39,588 nt of DNA from an uncultured Porphyromonadaceae bacterium. Lineage in GTDB: Bacteria; Bacteroidota; Bacteroidia; Bacteroidales; Muribaculaceae. The stretch's first letter is position 1, and each line of letters starts with the position of its first letter. Positions 1 through 9,205 of the stretch are shown here, piece after piece. The notes under the pieces were generated by a model that made no database searches, was not told where the DNA came from, and worked only from the letters and a program-made list of their open reading frames with translations. The stretch lies in contig CAMWNP010000027.1 in NCBI GenBank assembly GCA_947175645.1, forward strand, positions 1-39,588. The letters run 5' to 3'. The position numbers were made by a program, and so were the translations under genes.

Positions 1-54
1 TAGAGCACCTGACTGTTAATCAGGGGGTCGTTGGTTCAAGCCCATCCTGGAGCG
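1..54 (+). tRNA. tRNA-Asn (GTT), 5' end cut by the window edge
   Basis: The anticodon arm is complete: stem CCTGA (8-12) pairs with TCAGG (20-24) around the loop CTGTTAA, with anticodon GTT at 15-17. The T loop TTCAAGC follows at 35-41, then a 3' acceptor strand CTGGAGC (47-53) and discriminator G54. The acceptor 5' strand and most of the D arm lie outside the window. The T stem (GTTGG/CCATC) has one T-T mismatch. CCA is not encoded, as is common in Bacteroidetes. Confidence 0.93.
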
Positions 55-58
55 CAAT

Positions 59-90
59 AAAGACTGTGTTGTGAAAACACGGTCTTTTTT
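59..90 (+). terminator. Rho-independent terminator after tRNA-Asn
   Basis: AAAGAC-TGTGTT pairs with AAACAC-GGTCTTT around a short loop and ends in a run of six T. It lies directly after the tRNA 3' end. Confidence 0.85.
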
Positions 91-386
91 GTTATTGGAC
101 AGATTTTATGGCCCGTTCCTGACTTTGCCGGGCTGAAGGCTATCATTGGATTCGTTTTGCCGTTAGGAGCGGTTGCGGAATGGAGTTCGCTGCAGGAAAA
201 TCTGACCGGATCAACTATCTTTTTGCCGGGTTCATATTTTTTTGGAGGGTTGATTATGATGTTTATTCCCGGGCGAGAATCCGTATAGAGAGACTTACGC
301 TATAAATTTTGTTAAAATTAATGATTTCCCGCGTAATTTATCCCCTTTTATTGTTAATTTAGCAAGTAAAATAATATCTAAATTAA
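91..386. other. Intergenic region with no supported gene
   Basis: About 296 bases before the S41 protease. One plus-strand frame stays open from 61 to 285 and would encode a hydrophobic peptide, but its first ATG is near the end, so I do not call a gene. The A+T-rich last 90 bases probably hold the promoter of the protease operon. No perfect TAnnTTTG box was found; the closest is an imperfect match near 300-311. Confidence 0.5.
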
Positions 387-2048
387 ATGAAGCGACATTT
401 ACTTCTGCCGTTGGCCGCAATTCTGTCCGTGTCATCGCTTTTCGCTGACACTCGCAGTTCAAAGGAAGCGGTCAACCGCAATCTTGAGATTTTTACATCT
501 GTTTATAAGGAGTTACAGACCTCTTACGTCGACTCAATCGATGCCGACAAGACGATGAGGACTGCCATTGATGCGCTCTTGAATACAATAGATCCCTACA
601 CGGAATATATTTCAGAGGATGAAAGAGATGAGTTCATGACAATAACCACCGGTGAGTTCGGAGGAATAGGGGCGTACATCGCCCAACTGAAAAACGGTGA
701 TGTCTACATTTCTCAGCCTCAGGACGGAACACCGGCAAAGGAAGTTGGTTTACGTGCCGGTGATATCATCGTCACTATTGATGGCGACACTGTCCTTGGT
801 TTGGGAAGCGCCAAAGTGCGAGAGCGTCTGCGTGGCAAAGCCGGTACAATGCTGAAGGTTACGGTTAACCGTCCTTATGTGGGCGCTGATTCAGTACTTA
901 CGTTTGACATTACACGCCGTATCATCAACGTTGATCCTGTTCCTTACTGGGGAGTGGTGCGTGACAGTATAGGATACATAGCCCTTACCACCTATAATGA
1001 GAAGTCCTACGGACAGGTGCGGGATGCGCTGGAGAAACTGAAGGCGGATCCGAGAGTGAAGACTATTGCTCTTGACCTTCGTGGAAACGGTGGCGGACTG
1101 CTCGAAAGTGCGGTCCAGATTGTAGGGCTGTTTGTGCCTAAAGGCTCTGAAGTTCTTAGAACCCGCGGAAAAGGGGCTCTGGAGGAAAAAGTTTATAAAA
1201 CCACTGTGAAACCGGTTGATACAGAAATCCCACTCGTGGTGATGATCGACGGAAATTCGGCATCATCCGCAGAAATCACAGCCGGTTCTCTTCAGGATCT
1301 CGACAGGGCTGTCATCGTGGGCAACCGTTCTTACGGGAAAGGCCTGGTGCAGAGTACCCGTGTATTGCCCTACCGTGGGCTGCTCAAAGTCACCATAGCC
1401 AAATATTATATCCCCAGCGGACGTTTGATTCAGGCTATAGACTATTCCCACCGTAATCCCGACGGGTCGGTGGCCCGTATCCCTGACAGTCTTACCCACG
1501 TTTTCTACACCAAGGGAGGGCGTGAGGTGAGAGACGGTGCAGGAATTACCCCGGATATAAAGGTGGATTACCCTGATGTCAGCCGTCTGGTATACAATGT
1601 GGTACGTGACCAGTGGGCTTTCAATTACGCCACTAAGTTTGCCGCCGAGCATGACTCTATCGCTCCTATCGAGAATTTCGTGATAACCGATGAAATATAC
1701 GCCGACTTCAAGAATTTCATCGACCCGGCCCGATTCCAGTATGACAAAGTGTGCGAGGTTATGATCGAAAACCTTGAAAAGGCGGCAAAATCGGAGGGTT
1801 ACATGACTGACTCGGTGCAGACCCAGATCAACGTCCTGAAAGACCTGCTTCACCACAATCTGGACCGTGATCTTGATATCAACCGTGATGAAATATCAGA
1901 CTATCTCGAACGCGAGATAATCACCCGCTTCTACGGAGATAAAGGTGCGGTCTATCAGGCTGTTAAAAACGATATCGGCATGGATAGCGTCCAGCGTATG
2001 TTGGGTGAGCGCGGTAAGTATGAGTCAATTCTACATCCTAAGAAATAA
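387..2048 (+). CDS. S41 family C-terminal processing protease (CtpA/Prc type)
   Basis: An exported serine protease of the tail-specific family, which trims or degrades envelope proteins from their C-termini. Residues 1-20 form a Sec signal peptide ending SLFA|D. A PDZ domain follows at about 85-165 (FGGIGAYI... GLRAGDIIVTIDG), then the S41 catalytic domain at about 190-400. The Ser-Lys dyad fits S293 (in DGNSASSAEI) and K318 (in NRSYGKGLVQ). The 25-residue spacing matches E. coli Prc and B. subtilis CtpB, and Q322 corresponds to the third CtpB residue. The last 150 residues are a helical extension often seen in Bacteroidetes members. The gene is followed after 12 bases by mfd and is probably co-transcribed with it. 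The family is certain; the substrate is unknown. Confidence 0.93.
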   Translation: MKRHLLLPLAAILSVSSLFADTRSSKEAVNRNLEIFTSVYKELQTSYVDSIDADKTMRTAIDALLNTIDPYTEYISEDERDEFMTITTGEFGGIGAYIAQLKNGDVYISQPQDGTPAKEVGLRAGDIIVTIDGDTVLGLGSAKVRERLRGKAGTMLKVTVNRPYVGADSVLTFDITRRIINVDPVPYWGVVRDSIGYIALTTYNEKSYGQVRDALEKLKADPRVKTIALDLRGNGGGLLESAVQIVGLFVPKGSEVLRTRGKGALEEKVYKTTVKPVDTEIPLVVMIDGNSASSAEITAGSLQDLDRAVIVGNRSYGKGLVQSTRVLPYRGLLKVTIAKYYIPSGRLIQAIDYSHRNPDGSVARIPDSLTHVFYTKGGREVRDGAGITPDIKVDYPDVSRLVYNVVRDQWAFNYATKFAAEHDSIAPIENFVITDEIYADFKNFIDPARFQYDKVCEVMIENLEKAAKSEGYMTDSVQTQINVLKDLLHHNLDRDLDINRDEISDYLEREIITRFYGDKGAVYQAVKNDIGMDSVQRMLGERGKYESILHPKK

Positions 2049-2060
2049 GGGAAGCCTGGC

Positions 2061-5000
2061 GTGAATCTATCTGAACTTGAACAACTGTTTCTCCCGGCGG
2101 AGAAACTTAAACCCTTGTCCAAACTGCTCGCAAGCAAGGCTGCGGCCAACCGCCTGACGGGCTTTTACGGACTTGCAGGCTCTTCGGCTTCAATGGCTCT
2201 GGCCGGTGTGGCACGTGGGGAGAAACATCCTGTTGTGATCGTAGGAGATTCCCGTGATGATGCCGGTTATCTTTATCATGACCTGTCACGTCTGCTTGGC
2301 GATGAAAGTGTGTTGGTTCTCCCTTCAGCCTATCGACGTGATATAAAGTACGGTCAGATTGATGCCGCATCAGATGTCGCCCGTACCGAAGCGCTCAGTT
2401 CTTGGCATACATCAAAGTCACTGAAGGTGGTGGTGACCTATCCGGAGGCACTCGCCGAAGTTGTGGCTACCGACAAAGAAATTGCCGAACATTCCAAGAC
2501 GCTGTCCGTGGGCGATACGGTTGATTTGATTGAACTGGAGAAGTGGCTCCGTGAAAATGAATTCCTGCAGGTAGACTATGTCTATGAACCGGGACAATTC
2601 GCTGTTCGCGGCTCCATTATCGACATTTTCAGTTACTCTCACGAACTTCCTTTCCGACTGGACTTCTTCGGTGATGAAGTTGACTCCATCAGAACATTCA
2701 ATGTTGACACACAGTTGTCAGCGGAGAAGAAGGAACAGGTCAATATCATTGCCAACATGGCAGGAAAGACATCCTCTGCCGGAATTTCTCTTCTGGAGTT
2801 CATAAGTGGTGACACCCTGATTGCATTGCGTGATGCCTCCTACACAGTCGAGCGGATAAAATCCATAGAAAAAGAGGGTTTTAGCCAGAGTGCCATTCTC
2901 GCCGAGGAGGGTGACACCTCCGCCATGCGCAGACTTGTTGACCCTGACCGGTTCGCCGAACAACTCGGAAAGTTCCGTCAGATTCATTTCACATCTTCAA
3001 ACCGCCCGCCTGACGGGTGTTCGCGCTCGGTTGATTTCCGTTGCTCGCCACAAGGGCTCTATCACAAGAACTTCGATCTTATCAGTGAATCATTCCTGCA
3101 GTTTATCAACGATGGGTTCACCATTTTCATACTCAGTGACAGCGCCAAGCAGATCGACCGCCTGCGCCAGATTTTCGTAGACCGTGGTGAAGCGATCAGT
3201 TTCACACCGGTAATCACAACTCTGCATGAGGGTTTCGTTGACTCTGAAAGTAAGATATGCGTGTTCACGGATCATCAGATATTTGACCGTTTCCACAAAT
3301 ATAACTTCAAGTCCGATCGTGCCCGTTTAGGCAAAGTCTCCTTGTCAATCAAGGAGTTGGCTGCTATTTCGCCAGGCGATTACATTGTCCACGTTGACCA
3401 TGGCGTGGGTAAATTTGCGGGTATGGTGCGAACCAATGTCAACGGTCACCGGCAGGAGATGATAAAACTTCTTTACCAGAACGACGACATAATTCTCGTA
3501 TCGGTTCATTCACTTCATAAACTTGCCAAATACCGTGGCAAGGAAGGGGTTCCACCAAAGATAAACAAACTGGGAACAGGGGCCTGGAACAAGGTGAAGG
3601 AGCGTACGAAATCACACCTCAAGGATATAGCGCGTGACCTCATCAAACTTTATGCCGACCGCAAGAGCCAGCAAGGATTCAGTTTCTCCCCTGATACATA
3701 CATGCAGCAGGAACTCGAGGCATCATTCAAATATGAGGATACCCCTGACCAGTTGTCAGCGACTCAGGCAGTGAAAGCAGATATGGAGAGCGACAAGCCC
3801 ATGGACCGCCTTATTTGCGGTGATGTGGGATTCGGTAAGACAGAAATCGCCATACGTGCCGCTTTCAAGGCTGCTACTGACGGCAAACAGACCGCCGTTC
3901 TTGTTCCCACCACGGTTCTCGCATATCAGCATTTCCGCACATTCAGTTCACGTCTCAAGGATTTCCCCGTCAGAGTGGATTATCTTTCGCGTGCCCGCTC
4001 GCCCAAGCAGGTCAAGGAGATTCTGAAAGATCTGGAAGAGGGCAGGATCGACATAATTATCGGTACACATAAACTCATTGGCAAAGGGGTGAAATTCAAG
4101 GACCTCGGTCTGCTTGTTGTTGATGAGGAACAGAAATTCGGAGTTGCCGTAAAGGAAAAACTGAAGCAGATGAAGGTCAATGTGGACACTCTCACAATGA
4201 GTGCGACCCCTATACCACGCACCCTCCAGTTCTCTCTGATGGGTGCCCGGGATCTCTCCAACATTCTGACCCCGCCACCTAACCGTTTCCCCATCATCAC
4301 CAATGTTTGCTCGCTCACTGATGATATTCTCGCCGAGGCGGTAAACTTTGAACTGTCGCGCAACGGTCAGGTGTTTATTGTCAACCATAGAATAGAAGGT
4401 CTTTACGATCTTCAGGCGATGCTGCGTCGCGTAGTGCCGGATGCGCGTACTGTGGTCGCTCACGGGCAGATGCCTCCCGCCCAACTCGAGCAGATAATAA
4501 TAGACTTCGCCAATCACGACTATGACGTGCTGATAGCCACAACAATCATCGAGAGCGGAATCGACATGCCGAACGTAAACACAATGATGGTCAACAATGC
4601 CCAGAACTTCGGGCTGAGCGAACTGCATCAGTTGCGCGGACGTGTGGGGCGTAGTTCCCGCAAGGCCTTCTGTTATCTTTTCGTGCCTCCTCATCTTCCT
4701 CTTACACCGGTGGCAATGCGTCGTCTGCAGGCAATAGAGAGTTTCAGTGAACTCGGAAGTGGCATACACATTGCCATGCAGGACCTTGACATCCGTGGGG
4801 CCGGAAATCTGCTTGGGGCGGAGCAGAGCGGATTCATCGCCGATCTCGGTTACGAAACATATCAGAAGATACTGAAGGAAGCGGTTATGGAACTGCGCAA
4901 TGAGGAATTTGCCGGACTGCTTGAAAGCGAGGAACAGGAGAACACCGAGTATGTGACAGACTGCCTCATAGAAAGCGACATGGAACTGCTGCTGCCTGCA

Positions 5001-5417
5001 TCCTACGTTCCCACGGAGAGTGAACGCATCGCACTTTATCAGGAACTGGACAGTATTGAGCGCGAACTTGACCTGCAGCAATTCCGCCTTCGCCTGGAGG
5101 ACCGGTTCGGGAAGATACCACGTGAAACCTTGGAACTGATGAGAATACCCCGTCTGAGGCGTCTTGCGCGTCAACTCGGTATTGAAAAGGTGAACCTCAA
5201 GGGTGGGAAAATGTACATCTACTTCGTGGGGGAAGAAAACAAGGCATACTATCAGAGTCCGATGTTCGGGAAACTTCTTCATTATCTGCAGGATAATCCA
5301 CGTCGGGTCAATATTCGTGATATCAGTGGTAAACGCAGTTTCCTGATAAATTCTGTGGAATCCGTCGAGGAGGCTGTGGAGATACTCAGTCAGGTTCATC
5401 AGTTGTCATCGATATGA
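2061..5417 (+). CDS. mfd: Transcription-repair coupling factor Mfd
   Basis: Mfd removes RNA polymerase stalled at DNA lesions and recruits UvrA, linking transcription to nucleotide excision repair. The 1118-residue length fits. A UvrB-like N-terminal part is followed by the RNA polymerase interaction domain near 436 (GDYIVHVDHGVGKF). The superfamily 2 translocase has Walker A GDVGFGKT at 587-594, DEEQ at 688-691 and the RGRVGR motif VI at 859-864. A C-terminal autoinhibitory region completes it. The start is GTG: an in-frame TAA at 2046-2048, the stop of the preceding gene, leaves no ATG upstream. It overlaps the next gene by ATGA, which suggests translational coupling. A 483-codon antisense open frame inside it is a coding shadow. 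Confidence 0.97.
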   Translation: MNLSELEQLFLPAEKLKPLSKLLASKAAANRLTGFYGLAGSSASMALAGVARGEKHPVVIVGDSRDDAGYLYHDLSRLLGDESVLVLPSAYRRDIKYGQIDAASDVARTEALSSWHTSKSLKVVVTYPEALAEVVATDKEIAEHSKTLSVGDTVDLIELEKWLRENEFLQVDYVYEPGQFAVRGSIIDIFSYSHELPFRLDFFGDEVDSIRTFNVDTQLSAEKKEQVNIIANMAGKTSSAGISLLEFISGDTLIALRDASYTVERIKSIEKEGFSQSAILAEEGDTSAMRRLVDPDRFAEQLGKFRQIHFTSSNRPPDGCSRSVDFRCSPQGLYHKNFDLISESFLQFINDGFTIFILSDSAKQIDRLRQIFVDRGEAISFTPVITTLHEGFVDSESKICVFTDHQIFDRFHKYNFKSDRARLGKVSLSIKELAAISPGDYIVHVDHGVGKFAGMVRTNVNGHRQEMIKLLYQNDDIILVSVHSLHKLAKYRGKEGVPPKINKLGTGAWNKVKERTKSHLKDIARDLIKLYADRKSQQGFSFSPDTYMQQELEASFKYEDTPDQLSATQAVKADMESDKPMDRLICGDVGFGKTEIAIRAAFKAATDGKQTAVLVPTTVLAYQHFRTFSSRLKDFPVRVDYLSRARSPKQVKEILKDLEEGRIDIIIGTHKLIGKGVKFKDLGLLVVDEEQKFGVAVKEKLKQMKVNVDTLTMSATPIPRTLQFSLMGARDLSNILTPPPNRFPIITNVCSLTDDILAEAVNFELSRNGQVFIVNHRIEGLYDLQAMLRRVVPDARTVVAHGQMPPAQLEQIIIDFANHDYDVLIATTIIESGIDMPNVNTMMVNNAQNFGLSELHQLRGRVGRSSRKAFCYLFVPPHLPLTPVAMRRLQAIESFSELGSGIHIAMQDLDIRGAGNLLGAEQSGFIADLGYETYQKILKEAVMELRNEEFAGLLESEEQENTEYVTDCLIESDMELLLPASYVPTESERIALYQELDSIERELDLQQFRLRLEDRFGKIPRETLELMRIPRLRRLARQLGIEKVNLKGGKMYIYFVGEENKAYYQSPMFGKLLHYLQDNPRRVNIRDISGKRSFLINSVESVEEAVEILSQVHQLSSI

Positions 5418-6181
5418 AAGAAGAATTGAAAAATTTGCTTGACTCGGCGGTGGAGGATATCAACCGCCCGGAATTCATAGCAGCCGACCCGGTTCAATTT
5501 CCGCGTAGGTTCAATGATTCCCGCGATATAGAAATAACATCGCTGTTGACGTCACATATTGCATGGGGAAACCGCAAAATGATTTGCGGTAACTGTGAAA
5601 AACTCCTCGCACTTTTTGAAAATCAGCCTTATCGTTATCTGATGGAGGGTGATATCGAAGGGATAAAGTCCGACAGTAACATCCACCGCACATTCTTCGG
5701 GCGTGACTTAAAATATTTCCTGAGGGGTTTGAAGAAAATCTATGCCACGCACGGGTCGCTTGAAGCGTTCGCACTTCACTGTGGGGCAACCGTTTCTGAA
5801 ACCCCTTCGTGGACTCTGGCAGAACAGATCAACGGACAACTGGCTCTGGCGAACACCGGGGTGGACAAATCAATCCGATGCCTGCCTGAAAATTTGCGGA
5901 CTACACCATTGAAGCGTCTGAATATGGCTCTCAGGTGGCTTGTTCGTGATGATGGAATAGTTGACATGGGGATATGGAAAGCACTTGCGCCTTCACAACT
6001 GTTCATTCCGCTTGATGTACATGTTGCCAACACATCCCGGAAATTAGGGCTGCTGGAGCGAAAGTCAAACGACAGGAAGGCTGTGGAGGAACTTACATCC
6101 ACACTCCGGCGTTTTGACCCCGCAGACCCTGTCAAATACGACTTTGCACTTTTCGGGCTCGGGGTTGAGGACAGAATATAA
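5414..6181 (+). CDS. TIGR02757 (DUF2400) family protein
   Basis: A 255-residue cytoplasmic protein of a family widespread in Bacteroidetes. Recognisable blocks are the N-terminal DIEITSLLTSHIAWGNRKMI (about 36-55) and the C-terminal PLDVHVANTSRKLGLL (from about 202) with DPVKYDFALFGLG near the end. No signal peptide or membrane segment is visible. The function is not established. The ATG overlaps the mfd stop codon (ATGA), so it is probably translated with mfd; a DNA-related role is suggested only by that coupling. Its stop is nine bases from the stop of the convergent helicase gene. Confidence 0.85.
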   Translation: MKEELKNLLDSAVEDINRPEFIAADPVQFPRRFNDSRDIEITSLLTSHIAWGNRKMICGNCEKLLALFENQPYRYLMEGDIEGIKSDSNIHRTFFGRDLKYFLRGLKKIYATHGSLEAFALHCGATVSETPSWTLAEQINGQLALANTGVDKSIRCLPENLRTTPLKRLNMALRWLVRDDGIVDMGIWKALAPSQLFIPLDVHVANTSRKLGLLERKSNDRKAVEELTSTLRRFDPADPVKYDFALFGLGVEDRI

Positions 6182-6190
6182 GACCCTCCT

Positions 6191-9100
6191 CTAAAATCCC
6201 TGGCTTCCGGGAAGTTCGGGGAGTGAACGGTGTTTGGTTATCACAGTACCTTTGCGTTGGAAAGCCTGTATAAGTTTCTTGTATAGCGGATCACGTTCAA
6301 GCAGACTGATGTCTCCCACAAGAATATTGTGGCTCCTGGCACGGGTGAGCGCCACATTGAGTTTGCGGTCGATTATGGCACCGTTTTCCATGAATCTTGT
6401 TGAAGTCATGAAAGCGAACTGGTCAGGGCGTTTGATGGTGAATCCATAGATAATGTATTCCCTCTGCGAGCCCTGGAACCTTTCTACCGTATCTACGGAT
6501 ATATTATTGAGCGCTGGGATATCAATAGAGGCAATATATTTTCTTACTGCCGCTATCTGGTTCCGGTAGGGAACGATCACACCTACACTTTTTTCCGAAG
6601 AAAAATTTTCACCTTCACGCAAATAAATGGAGTGAACGAGTTCGGCAATAACTTCAGCCTCCATGCGGTTTGAGTTGTCGTTGGAAACCGGATACTCACT
6701 CCTGACATCCACGAAAATGTTGCGACAGAGATTCAGCGCCGACCCGAAACTCCCATCCACAGAAACCTGATGGATTTCAGATTCCTGATGTGGCAAGGGA
6801 ATAACCCCGAGTTTGTTTTCATAAAAGAAAGAAGAAGCGATGTCGGCAACCTCAGTGTGCATGCGCCCCTGATCGGAAAGAGTGAATACGTACTGCGGCG
6901 GAAGGGTGCCGTGATGGCGTTTACGCACCAGATCCAGATACCGTTCAAAAAACGATCGTCTGCAGTCAGTGAGCGCAATATCCCTTAGCCCCGGTTCTAC
7001 AACTTCCGACTCTGCCACAGATTGTTTCACCACGGCCGGCAACTGCTTATGGTCACCTATCAGAATGAATTTTTTAATAGCCGGAACATTGTCATGTGTG
7101 GCGGAAAGCAGTCCTAAAATCTGAGGCTCAAGTATTTGCGATGCCTCGTCAATGATAGCGAGTGAGAATCCACGCAGACGGAACATGGATATGTTGGCGG
7201 TGAGCGACTGAATGGTTCCTACAATTACGCTGGTTTCCTTCAGCAGACTACGCACCTGGCGGATGTTTTCACATTTGTCGACCCTTGCCCCTATCATATT
7301 TTCAGCGAACTGTTCCGAACATCCCAATGAGGTTCCCATCCTTATGAAATCAATTCCCGCTTCAGTCAGTTTGCCGCATATCTCGTCTACGGCACGGTTG
7401 GTATACGCACCGAGAAGTACGGAACTGTCAGGCTGACGCAGTTCTTCAGTTAGGATATTCATTAATCCGTGCGACGTTTTTCCTGTTCCCGGCGGTCCTA
7501 TGATTATGAAAAGTTCCTCAGATTTAACCGCACCGTCCACAAGTGAGTTGAAATTGCTGTAATCTCCTGATCGACGGCGTGTTATATCAGTATTAGGTTC
7601 ACGTGTGCCAAGAATAAGTTCACGCCTGGGTGATGGAGATGACAGAAAAGTGCTGACATTTCTCCAGAGAGATTTGAAGGAAGAATCCATCACGTCATGC
7701 TCTATTGCCCACCGTCGGCCCGGGCGCTTGGCAAAGAAACTGCGGTTGGTTTGAGGTGCGCGCAGGGTAAGGGTTATGCTGTCACTCCTTATTCCCGAGA
7801 TTGAACAGCGGATGACGATGTCACGTCGCAGATCAGGCTGTTCTTTGCGGTGATAGGGATAAAGAACCACTATGTCACCAACACGGAAGTTAGGCATCTC
7901 TCCTTCCTGATCTTCCTGTTTTGAGAGTATAACACCTGAAATCGCCCCATATTCATCCTCAATGATGCCTGCAATCAGCAGACCGTGGATTATGTTGCCT
8001 GAGTTGACCTTCTCTTCAAGTGAATTACGCCAGGCTGCCGCGAATCCGTCAGCAATAACTCCGGAATCACAACCAACCTTGCTGTAGTATTGTTCGAGTG
8101 CCACGAACTTCAGGAGCCGTAAAGCATACTCTTTTGACAGTGCATCGGCCGAGGTTAACGGGCTGAGAGTCTTTTCAAGATCCGGAAGGACATAGTCATG
8201 CCAGAAGCGCGGCGACATGTTTCTGCCGTGGAACTGCTCGGGCGATAAGGTGGAGAGTCTGCGCAAACCGTCTCCCCCGGCAATTTCCATCTCCTGACAA
8301 ACAAGCAGATTCCGAATTTCAATAGCCTTCCTGAGAAGGTCGGGACAGGTCTCCTCCCGAATGAGTGGCTCGGGATACTTGGAGTATAGCAGAAATGAGT
8401 TTATCTCATTTTCAGGAATGTTGAATCCGTATCGGAGCAAGGCCCTGTAGAGAAGCAACTGAACAAGATGGGGCTCACGGTGAACAGGGCGTCCGAACTC
8501 GGAACTGCCATAATCCCCTTTACCCGACTTCTGCTCCACCAATAGAGCGAAATCAGTCTGAAGCAAGTCCATACGACCCTGCAGACCAAGCATCTCGCAA
8601 AAGAATGAGGGCTCAAGGATAATCTTGTCGGCTTCATATTCGGGCATGTTGCGGAGACTCACTCCCACAGCCTTTTCAATATTCTTCTGCTGGCGGCGCA
8701 CGTTTTTATGAAACTCGCCGTCAATGTCGTCACATACAGCAATCCTCACGGCATTTGAACGGAAGAAACCGTTGGCCAGGGAGTTATAGTCAAGTTTTAC
8801 TTCACCATCGTTTCTGACTGCTTCGTCGAGCAGCATCCCCGCGAATCCACCAAGCAGGATATGGCGCGTGACTACCTCGGGCTTCAAACGTTTGACAAGG
8901 CTCACTCTTTCTGACGTACAGTATGTCTCGAAACACTCAGCCACACCGGTGATGTCAATCAGGTAATCAGGTTCATAGATGATAAACTCAGGGACACATT
9001 CACCTTTATGATTTGTTCTCGGATTGACTATGTTGAGTTGTGTTCCAACCTTTACGTATGGTAATATCGACTCCAATTCCGAGCCGGTCTGCGAATCAAT

Positions 9101-9205
9101 GGGTATAAAGAATGACTCTTTCCCGTCATGACAAGTTGCGGCAATCCCTGCTTGGCTAACATCGCTAACCACGACTCTTTGATACACCGGTTCAATTCTT
9201 GCCAT
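6191..9205 (-). CDS. Dna2-like protein: PD-(D/E)XK nuclease fused to a superfamily 1 helicase
   Basis: A 1004-residue nuclease-helicase. The N-terminal half carries a RecB/Cas4-type nuclease core: GRMD (D213) and LVEQKSGKG (E224, K226), with a conserved Q248 region after it. The C-terminal half is a UPF1/Dna2-type superfamily 1 helicase: Walker A GPPGTGKT at about 570-577, Walker B IIDEAS at 684-689, a motif V-like VERFQGSQREYIIYGF, and motif VI LNVALTRARSHNILVGD near the C-terminus. The classic CX2CX5C iron-sulfur cysteines of Dna2/Cas4 are not evident, although cysteines occur at 91, 96, 287 and 303. It is the third gene of a leftward operon and starts 14 bases inside the end of the AsmA-like gene. 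A role in DNA end processing or repair is likely by family; a defence role cannot be excluded. Confidence 0.85.
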   Translation of the reverse strand: MARIEPVYQRVVVSDVSQAGIAATCHDGKESFFIPIDSQTGSELESILPYVKVGTQLNIVNPRTNHKGECVPEFIIYEPDYLIDITGVAECFETYCTSERVSLVKRLKPEVVTRHILLGGFAGMLLDEAVRNDGEVKLDYNSLANGFFRSNAVRIAVCDDIDGEFHKNVRRQQKNIEKAVGVSLRNMPEYEADKIILEPSFFCEMLGLQGRMDLLQTDFALLVEQKSGKGDYGSSEFGRPVHREPHLVQLLLYRALLRYGFNIPENEINSFLLYSKYPEPLIREETCPDLLRKAIEIRNLLVCQEMEIAGGDGLRRLSTLSPEQFHGRNMSPRFWHDYVLPDLEKTLSPLTSADALSKEYALRLLKFVALEQYYSKVGCDSGVIADGFAAAWRNSLEEKVNSGNIIHGLLIAGIIEDEYGAISGVILSKQEDQEGEMPNFRVGDIVVLYPYHRKEQPDLRRDIVIRCSISGIRSDSITLTLRAPQTNRSFFAKRPGRRWAIEHDVMDSSFKSLWRNVSTFLSSPSPRRELILGTREPNTDITRRRSGDYSNFNSLVDGAVKSEELFIIIGPPGTGKTSHGLMNILTEELRQPDSSVLLGAYTNRAVDEICGKLTEAGIDFIRMGTSLGCSEQFAENMIGARVDKCENIRQVRSLLKETSVIVGTIQSLTANISMFRLRGFSLAIIDEASQILEPQILGLLSATHDNVPAIKKFILIGDHKQLPAVVKQSVAESEVVEPGLRDIALTDCRRSFFERYLDLVRKRHHGTLPPQYVFTLSDQGRMHTEVADIASSFFYENKLGVIPLPHQESEIHQVSVDGSFGSALNLCRNIFVDVRSEYPVSNDNSNRMEAEVIAELVHSIYLREGENFSSEKSVGVIVPYRNQIAAVRKYIASIDIPALNNISVDTVERFQGSQREYIIYGFTIKRPDQFAFMTSTRFMENGAIIDRKLNVALTRARSHNILVGDISLLERDPLYKKLIQAFQRKGTVITKHRSLPELPGSQGF

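Noticed and set aside
61-285. A plus-strand frame encoding a hydrophobic peptide upstream of the S41 protease
   Set aside because: It has no start codon near its beginning, overlaps the tRNA terminator and shows no recognisable family. It could be a gene remnant but cannot be supported.
3948-5399. A 483-codon open frame antisense to mfd
   Set aside because: It lies wholly inside an unmistakable mfd gene, has no family resemblance, and reflects the codon bias of the sense strand.
6191-9205. Reading the helicase-nuclease as a Cas4 or a phage-defence gene
   Set aside because: There are no CRISPR or other defence genes nearby, and it is co-transcribed with envelope genes. The family alone does not establish defence.
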